Assembly: GCA_937897245.1 (NCBI GenBank)
Contig: CALCBO010000327.1
Coordinates: forward strand, 1-10,860
Direction of reading: 5' to 3'
From: an uncultured Caryophanales bacterium
GTDB taxonomy: Bacteria; Bacillota_I; Bacilli_A; RF39; UBA660
Length of the DNA stretch: 10,860 nt
Under the pieces are notes generated by a model. That model ran no database searches. It was not told where the DNA came from and saw only the letters and a list, made by a program, of their open reading frames with translations. Positions 6,827 to 10,860 of the stretch are shown here, piece after piece (the first letter of the stretch is position 1; each line of letters opens with the position of its first letter). The position numbers were made by a program, and so were the translations under genes.

Positions 6827-7660
6827 TTATTTTGGATCCCATTGATCCAATCCATATTGTTCTATTAAGGTAATTAACTGTCCATCATAATCTAAATCGG
6901 TAGCATAGCCACATTCTTTAACTGCCCTACAGGCATCTTGATAGTTAGTTGCTTCTATTACTGGTTGATATCTTTCATTATTTAATAATTCTGCATGATC
7001 AACTATTGATTCATCAATAGTGTCATAATCACGAAAGTCGGCAACAGTAGTATACCTGGAACCATCAGGATTTTGTTCTCCAGTTTCTAGAGTTTGTACT
7101 TTTCCAGTCCAGCTATCACCAGTTTTAATCCCAAAAATATTATTACCAATTTTGCTTGAACCCCAACCAGTTTCAAGAATAGCTTGAGCTAAAGTTAAGG
7201 AAGGTAATACACCATATTCTTCATATGCTTGTACAGCTCCATCTTTTATATCATTAACAAATTCTAGATGATCTCCTTCTAATCCTGCAGGATTGGCATA
7301 AGCGGTTGTTGATACTCTCTTTTGAGAAGTATTTGTGGTTAATGAGTTTTTTGAAACGCTCGTAACATCTTTGGAACTAGAACTATCAGTCTTTTGATAA
7401 CTATCAGAAGCATGCATCAAATAATCAGCAACTGATGTATAATTACTAGTCATACTAGTCATCTTAGTTGATATACTAGAAAAACCTTCCATACAAGAAT
7501 CGCATATTGGTCCTTCAAAAATATCACCATTGTTTAAATCTCCTTTGCATGATTCAATTGATTTCATTCCATCAGAAATATTGTTGTTCATTGTATTTGT
7601 AGTAGCTACTGCGTTTGTGAAAATACCATAACTTGTAGCTGCAACCTTTTCTCCTGCCAT
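6827..7660 (-). CDS. GH73 glucosaminidase with WXG100-like N-terminal domain (candidate type VII secretion substrate)
   Basis: The 277-residue protein has no signal peptide. Residues 1-92 look like a helical hairpin of the WXG100/ESAT-6 type: helix, a turn containing Phe48-Glu49-Gly50 in the place of WxG, a second helix, then YQKTD (88-92), which fits the YxxxD/E export motif of type VII substrates. A Ser/Thr/Lys-rich linker (about 93-125) leads to a glucosaminidase domain (about 127-277) with AILETGWGSS, in which Glu163 is the expected general acid, then NNIFGIK and a conserved-looking C-terminal YATD segment. GH73 enzymes cut the GlcNAc-MurNAc bond of peptidoglycan. Cysteines 38, 53 and 56 in the hairpin are unusual for WXG100 domains. 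The ATG at 7660 is preferred because GGAAGG (7668-7673) lies 7 bases upstream; an in-frame ATG at 7687 has no ribosome site. The enzymatic call is firm; export by type VII is inference. Confidence 0.88.
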   Translation of the reverse strand: MAGEKVAATSYGIFTNAVATTNTMNNNISDGMKSIESCKGDLNNGDIFEGPICDSCMEGFSSISTKMTSMTSNYTSVADYLMHASDSYQKTDSSSSKDVTSVSKNSLTTNTSQKRVSTTAYANPAGLEGDHLEFVNDIKDGAVQAYEEYGVLPSLTLAQAILETGWGSSKIGNNIFGIKTGDSWTGKVQTLETGEQNPDGSRYTTVADFRDYDTIDESIVDHAELLNNERYQPVIEATNYQDACRAVKECGYATDLDYDGQLITLIEQYGLDQWDPK

Positions 7661-7685
7661 ATAATCGCCTTCCATTCTAATTATC

Positions 7686-7714
7686 ATTTTATCATAATTA
7701 TGTATAAATAGTAA
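7686..7714 (-). promoter_or_regulatory. Possible promoter for the glucosaminidase gene
   Basis: The minus strand has an extended -10, TGATAAAAT (7686-7694), with a weak TTACTA -35 (7709-7714) 17 bases upstream, 25 bases before the ATG at 7660. The region is very AT-rich, so chance matches are likely. Confidence 0.35.
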
Positions 7715-7747
7715 TAATTATTTATTAAAAAAATTTATTAGTTTACA

Positions 7748-7773
7748 AAAAGACATCATTTTTGATGCCTTTT
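7748..7773 (-). terminator. Rho-independent terminator of the lipoprotein gene
   Basis: On the minus strand AAAAGGCATCA pairs with TGATGTCTTTT around a 4-base loop; the single non-Watson-Crick position is a G-U pair in RNA in this direction but an A-C mismatch in the other, which fixes the strand. It starts 3 bases after the stop codon at 7777 and ends in a T-rich tract. Confidence 0.75.
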
Positions 7774-7776
7774 ACA

Positions 7777-8328
7777 TTATTTTATATTTTCTATTTTTAT
7801 ATTATTTAAGAATTGATCTATAACATTTTTATCTACAACATCAAGAATAACTAGAGAATCATCATCTCCTATTGTTTCAATAGAGACAAATAATATTTGA
7901 ACAAAATCTTTATCATCAGTTTCTATCGCAATATTAAAATATAAATCATCATTATAATTACTATAAGCATAAGCATCATATTTTCCTAATTTATATTCTT
8001 TATAGTATTTTTGATTTTTTCTTGTTTCTTGAGTAGTTTTATAACTAGTTGAAGACATTGAAGTATAATACATTTCAAATTCTAAATTTAAATCTTTATT
8101 TTTAAGACTAAACTCCGTTGATTTCCCACTTTCTTTATCTTCTTCAAAATCTGTATAGCTCTCTTTACTGTCATATGTAAATGTTGTTTTATAACCAAAT
8201 GTTTTATCTAATAGAACCATCTCTTTGGTATTATTCTTTTTTGTTTTAGTTTTTTCTTTTTTACCACAACCAGTTATTCCAACAAGTAATATAATCGCTA
8301 GAAATATAAGTAATAGTTTTCTTTTCAC
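7777..8328 (-). CDS. Small lipoprotein of unknown function
   Basis: The 183-residue precursor has a lipoprotein signal peptide: MKRK, a hydrophobic core (5-17) and the lipobox ITGC, giving a lipidated Cys21 anchored to the outer face of the membrane. A Lys/Thr/Asn-rich linker (22-36) is followed by a mixed alpha/beta domain of about 145 residues rich in Tyr, Asp and Lys with no further cysteine. I do not recognise this domain; proteins of this size and layout are common unassigned lipoproteins in gut Bacillota. Translation starts at GTG 8328, with GAGGAG 8 bases upstream; the ATG inside the ribosome site region is followed at once by an in-frame stop. It has its own promoter and terminator, so it is monocistronic, and it diverges from the exonuclease III gene. 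Confidence 0.82.
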   Translation of the reverse strand: MKRKLLLIFLAIILLVGITGCGKKEKTKTKKNNTKEMVLLDKTFGYKTTFTYDSKESYTDFEEDKESGKSTEFSLKNKDLNLEFEMYYTSMSSTSYKTTQETRKNQKYYKEYKLGKYDAYAYSNYNDDLYFNIAIETDDKDFVQILFVSIETIGDDDSLVILDVVDKNVIDQFLNNIKIENIK

Positions 8329-8348
8329 TATATCATCTCCTCGTCCAT

Positions 8349-8377
8349 ATTATAATACATTTTACTAATTAGTGCTA
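8349..8377 (-). promoter_or_regulatory. Promoter for the lipoprotein gene, containing a 10-base palindrome
   Basis: The minus strand has TAGCAC (8372-8377), a 17-base spacer and perfect TATAAT (8349-8354), 20 bases before the GTG start. The palindrome ACTAATTAGT (8364-8373) lies between the boxes and touches the -35; it could be an operator but may be chance in AT-rich DNA. Confidence 0.55.
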
Positions 8378-8387
8378 TAGTATTTTC

Positions 8388-8416
8388 TTTACAATCTATT
8401 CTTATTATTATAAACT
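8388..8416 (+). promoter_or_regulatory. Possible promoter for the exonuclease III gene
   Basis: TTTACA (8388-8393) is followed 17 bases later by TAAACT (8411-8416); TATAAA at a 15-base spacing overlaps it. Neither -10 is strong. The ribosome site GAGGTG (8424-8429) follows, just before the ATG at 8434. Confidence 0.35.
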
Positions 8417-8433
8417 TTATATTGAGGTGAAAT

Positions 8434-9189
8434 ATGAAAAAACTATTATCATGGAATGTAGCTGGTTATAGAGCTTGTTTAAAAAAAGGTTTTAAGGAGT
8501 TCTTTGAAGAGAGCAAGGCTGATATTTTTGCTTTACAAGAAGTTAAAGCTACAAAAGAACAAATTGATTATATTCCTAAAGGATATTACTGTTACCGTAA
8601 TATTGCGGATAAAAAAGGATATTCAGGTGTATTAATCTATACAAAAGAGGAACCTATTAATGTTTCCTATGGAATGGGAATAGATGAACATGATCATGAA
8701 GGAAGAATGATTACTTTAGAATATAATGACTTTTATTTTATTACAGTTTATGTTCCTAATTCACAAAAAGAATTATTAAGACTAGATTACAGAATGAAAT
8801 GGGAAGATGACTTTTTAGAATACGTATCAAAATTGAAAGAAAAGAAAATGGTAATAATATGTGGAGATTTTAATGTTGCTCATCAAGAAATTGATATTAA
8901 AAACGCTAAAAGTAATATTAGAAATGCTGGTTTTACAATTGAAGAGAGAGATAAATTTACTAAGTTATTAGAAAGTGGTTTTGTCGATACTTTTAGATAC
9001 TTATATCCTGATAAAATACAGTATTCTTGGTGGAGTTATTTATTCCATGCGAGAGAGAATAATGCTGGTTGGAGATTAGATTATTTTTTAGTAGATAAAA
9101 AGCATTTAAACAGTGTTGAAGATTCAATAATATTAAGTGATATTTTAGGTAGCGATCATTGTCCTATAGAATTATTAATTAATAAATAA
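8434..9189 (+). CDS. exoA: Exodeoxyribonuclease III / AP endonuclease (ExoA/Xth family)
   Basis: The 251-residue cytoplasmic enzyme matches the usual length of Bacillus ExoA and Xth-family enzymes. Family landmarks appear in order: LLSWNVAGYRA with Asn8; LQEVKA with metal-binding Glu36; YSGVLIYTK; VYVPNSQ; CGDFNVAH with Asp145 and Asn147; the NAGWRLDYFL segment (209-218); and the terminal SDHCPIELL with Asp241-His242. This is the full exonuclease-endonuclease-phosphatase active site, so the protein should be active in base excision repair, cutting the backbone at abasic sites and removing blocked 3' ends with Mg2+. The ATG at 8434 has GAGGTG just upstream. It is transcribed alone, divergent from the lipoprotein gene and convergent with the zincin-like gene over a shared hairpin. 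Confidence 0.95.
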   Translation: MKKLLSWNVAGYRACLKKGFKEFFEESKADIFALQEVKATKEQIDYIPKGYYCYRNIADKKGYSGVLIYTKEEPINVSYGMGIDEHDHEGRMITLEYNDFYFITVYVPNSQKELLRLDYRMKWEDDFLEYVSKLKEKKMVIICGDFNVAHQEIDIKNAKSNIRNAGFTIEERDKFTKLLESGFVDTFRYLYPDKIQYSWWSYLFHARENNAGWRLDYFLVDKKHLNSVEDSIILSDILGSDHCPIELLINK

Positions 9190-9216
9190 AACTATTCATA
9201 ATTAATGAATAGTTTT
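9188..9216. terminator. Bidirectional terminator between exonuclease III and HExxH protein genes
   Basis: Arms AAAACTATTCAT (9188-9199) and ATGAATAGTTTT (9205-9216) are perfect 12-base complements around a 5-base loop. It begins inside the plus-strand stop codon, and the minus-strand stop codon lies in the loop. A run of six T marks the plus direction; the minus direction has TTTTATTTATT. Confidence 0.85.
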
Positions 9217-10371
9217 TTGTTTTACTTTATCATTTAATTCTTGATTATAACTTGATAATAGTTTTAATAAACCTGGATGTTGTTTAAAAAAAGTAGTTAT
9301 TTTTTCTTCTTTTCCATAATATAAATATTCTGATAATTGAAGTATTGGATCTGATTTAATAATATTATTAAATATCTCTTTTATTTGTTGATGAGTAGTA
9401 GTTTCAACATTAGTTCCAATAATCTTTATTTTTTGATTAGGAATAGTTTCTAATAATAATTTCTTTTCATTAATTAATTCTTGATAATCTTTTGGTCTAT
9501 CATTATTCCATATTATATTTAAGATAGGATAAGTATTCTGAAGTTGGGGATTATTATTTATATAATAAGTTACTTCTACTAAACTATCAATTATTGTTTT
9601 ATCTACAAGAAATGTGGATAATATTGGATTAGTACTATATAATTCTTGAGAGAGAGATGTATCTACTCTACCTTTTTCTTTTAATTTTTCATGTATCACT
9701 AATAAATCTTCTCTTATTTCTTTTTGGAGATTTAATACTTTTTCATCTAATAAACCATTATTATAAATACTATGTAGTTCTAATAAAAAGTCTTTTAATA
9801 AAAACAAACTATATTCTTCAGCATCTATTTCTGGATATAAATTAGTATAATTATCTAGATAGAAGTTTGAGTCATGACCTTTACTATAAATATAATGTTT
9901 AGCAATTAAAATAAAATATGGGGGATATTTTAAAATACTATTAATATCATGTTCTTGATAAAAATCATGTTGAAGTTTATGACGGAATTCATGTAGTATT
10001 GGTTGAATAAAAGAAGTATTATTCTCTAATTGAATTAACATTCCTAAAGTAGATACTAAAATCTTATTATCATGATAATTATAGGCAGCACATCCACCAA
10101 TTACTTGTAGTTCATCTAATTCATAATCAATATCTATATTATATAGTTCTTTCAAATACTTTTTGATAAACTCTAAGAAGTATATAATTATACTTTGAGT
10201 TATTTCAGAGTATTGATCTATTTTTTCTTCTTCACTCAACATTTCTATTTTATTAGGTAATTCGTTCCAATAATAATCTAAATCATTAATTAAATTATGA
10301 TAATAGTCTTTTAATAAACTGTTTTGTAATAATTGTCTTTTTATATCAATAATAGCTGAATATTTATTCAT
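9202..10371 (-). CDS. HExxH zincin-like protein, putative metallopeptidase
   Basis: The 389-residue protein has no signal peptide or membrane helix and looks cytoplasmic and largely helical. Residues 127-131 read HEFRH, extending to HEFRHKLQHDF, which fits the HExxH zinc-binding and catalytic motif of zincin metallopeptidases. About 50 residues on, YPEIDAEEYS (179-188) offers Glu181, Asp183, Glu185 or Glu186 as third ligand. The C-terminal half (about 200-389) is charged helix with no recognised motif. I cannot assign a named family; distant similarity to ImmA/IrrE- or SprT-like zincins is possible but unproven, and the substrate is unknown. The ATG at 10371 is preferred; GGAG lies 10 bases upstream. 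An in-frame TTG at 10377 is only 4 bases from it. The gene begins 22 bases after the stop of the upstream HTH-like gene, so they form an operon. A shared terminator follows. Confidence 0.78.
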   Translation of the reverse strand: MNKYSAIIDIKRQLLQNSLLKDYYHNLINDLDYYWNELPNKIEMLSEEEKIDQYSEITQSIIIYFLEFIKKYLKELYNIDIDYELDELQVIGGCAAYNYHDNKILVSTLGMLIQLENNTSFIQPILHEFRHKLQHDFYQEHDINSILKYPPYFILIAKHYIYSKGHDSNFYLDNYTNLYPEIDAEEYSLFLLKDFLLELHSIYNNGLLDEKVLNLQKEIREDLLVIHEKLKEKGRVDTSLSQELYSTNPILSTFLVDKTIIDSLVEVTYYINNNPQLQNTYPILNIIWNNDRPKDYQELINEKKLLLETIPNQKIKIIGTNVETTTHQQIKEIFNNIIKSDPILQLSEYLYYGKEEKITTFFKQHPGLLKLLSSYNQELNDKVKQKTIH

Positions 10372-10393
10372 AACCAAACCACTCCATTATTAA

Positions 10394-10860
10394 CTATTCA
10401 TTTAATAAATGACAATTATAATCATATAATAATTCATTAATTTGATTTAAATCATATATTTTTTCTTTAAAACAAAAACGAATTATTAAATCAAAAGTTG
10501 AATTCTTAGGAAGAGAATATGAAGCACTTTCTAATAAAGATTCCATTTCTTTTTCTGACAATTCTAAAGAGATAGCTAATAGTATAACTGTTTCTTTTTT
10601 AGGATGATAAGTATCATTATTTCTTATTTTACTAAATAGACGTCTATCTATATTTACTTTATTGTAGACATCTGAATCTTTTAACTTCTTTTTATCAATC
10701 AATTCAAATAGTTTAGTTTGAAAACTATCTTCTTTATTATCTTTTAAATAATCATTAATATTTATCTCATCATTTGAAATACTACCACAACATTCTTCAT
10801 AATTAATACTACTTTTCATAGCTTTAAGAAAAAGAGGTTGTTCCTGATTTTCTAATATAT
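10394..10860 (-). CDS. HTH-like C-terminal domain protein, 5' end beyond right edge
   Basis: The visible part resembles a widespread Bacillota domain, typically containing SF..LL.LID.KG..D..VYKKANIDRKLFSKIR, often annotated as RNA polymerase sigma-70 subunit-like or found as the C-terminal part of macro-domain (ADP-ribose-binding) proteins. Here it reads DVYNKVNIDRRLFSKIRNN, followed by ETVILLAISLELS and a terminal FDLIIRF...YDLNQINELLYDYN. It is probably an XRE-like helical, DNA- or protein-binding domain. An ATG at 10819 would give 141 residues, but no ribosome site precedes it and the frame stays open through 14 more codons to the window edge, so I treat the gene as 5'-partial. It stops with TAG, 22 bases before the zincin-like gene. 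Whether a macro or other enzymatic domain lies upstream cannot be seen. Family resemblance is from memory. Confidence 0.68.
   Translation of the reverse strand, partial: ILENQEQPLFLKAMKSSINYEECCGSISNDEININDYLKDNKEDSFQTKLFELIDKKKLKDSDVYNKVNIDRRLFSKIRNNDTYHPKKETVILLAISLELSEKEMESLLESASYSLPKNSTFDLIIRFCFKEKIYDLNQINELLYDYNCHLLNE

Noticed and set aside
10372..10377. TTG start at 10377 for the HExxH protein
   Set aside because: Only 4 bases from GGAG and a rarer codon; the ATG two codons later is preferred, although the choice changes the protein by only two residues.
1..10860. Alternative genetic code with TGA as tryptophan (Mollicutes-like)
   Set aside because: Complete, family-length proteins such as exonuclease III and the deacetylase use TGG for tryptophan and contain no in-frame TGA.
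1..10860. CRISPR arrays, insertion sequences, tRNA or rRNA genes
   Set aside because: No regularly spaced repeats, terminal inverted repeats with transposase, or RNA gene signatures were found; the gaps between genes are all under about 120 bases.

Overview
The window is a compact, AT-rich (roughly 30% GC by eye) bacterial chromosome segment from a low-GC Gram-positive, most likely a Bacilli/Erysipelotrichia-type or related uncultured gut member of the Bacillota. The evidence is strong AGGAGG-type ribosome sites, TTGACA/TATAAT-type promoters, a lipobox lipoprotein, a GH73 peptidoglycan hydrolase, a membrane-anchored NodB deacetylase and a Gram-positive-style fused ABC transporter. Tryptophan is written TGG and the genes stay open with TGA read as stop, so the standard bacterial code applies. 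No phage, insertion sequence, CRISPR or RNA gene was seen, and no gap between genes exceeds about 120 bases.

Layout. The left edge holds the first 47 codons of gltX (glutamyl-tRNA synthetase) on the minus strand with its own promoter. Upstream of it, also on the minus strand, a two-gene unit encodes an unknown membrane-hairpin/coiled-coil protein (2613-3323) followed by a fused ATPase-permease ABC transporter (199-2583). A terminator and promoter pack tightly between this unit and the next minus-strand pair: a PF06541-type membrane protein (4881-5513) followed by a double zinc-ribbon membrane protein (3415-4839). At about 5.55 kb transcription diverges. To the right on the plus strand, a small membrane/coiled-coil protein (5618-5881) overlaps a membrane-anchored NodB polysaccharide deacetylase (5848-6801). 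This pair converges on a minus-strand GH73 glucosaminidase (6827-7660), and the two stop codons flank one bidirectional terminator. Next come a minus-strand lipoprotein (7777-8328) and a divergent plus-strand exonuclease III (8434-9189). That gene converges, again over a single hairpin, on a minus-strand pair: an HExxH zincin-like protein (9202-10371) and, upstream of it, the C-terminal part of a small-helical/HTH-like protein whose frame runs off the right edge.

Themes. The central part is about the cell envelope: deacetylase, glucosaminidase, lipoprotein and membrane proteins. The most interesting gene is the glucosaminidase. It has no signal peptide and instead carries a WXG100-like helical hairpin with an FxG turn and a YxxxD motif, the hallmark layout of a type VII (ESX/Ess) secretion substrate. 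Second in interest is the right-edge HTH-like plus HExxH pair, which recalls the arrangement of regulator/metallopeptidase modules. Third, two terminators about 3.4 kb apart share identical 11-base stem arms with different loops.
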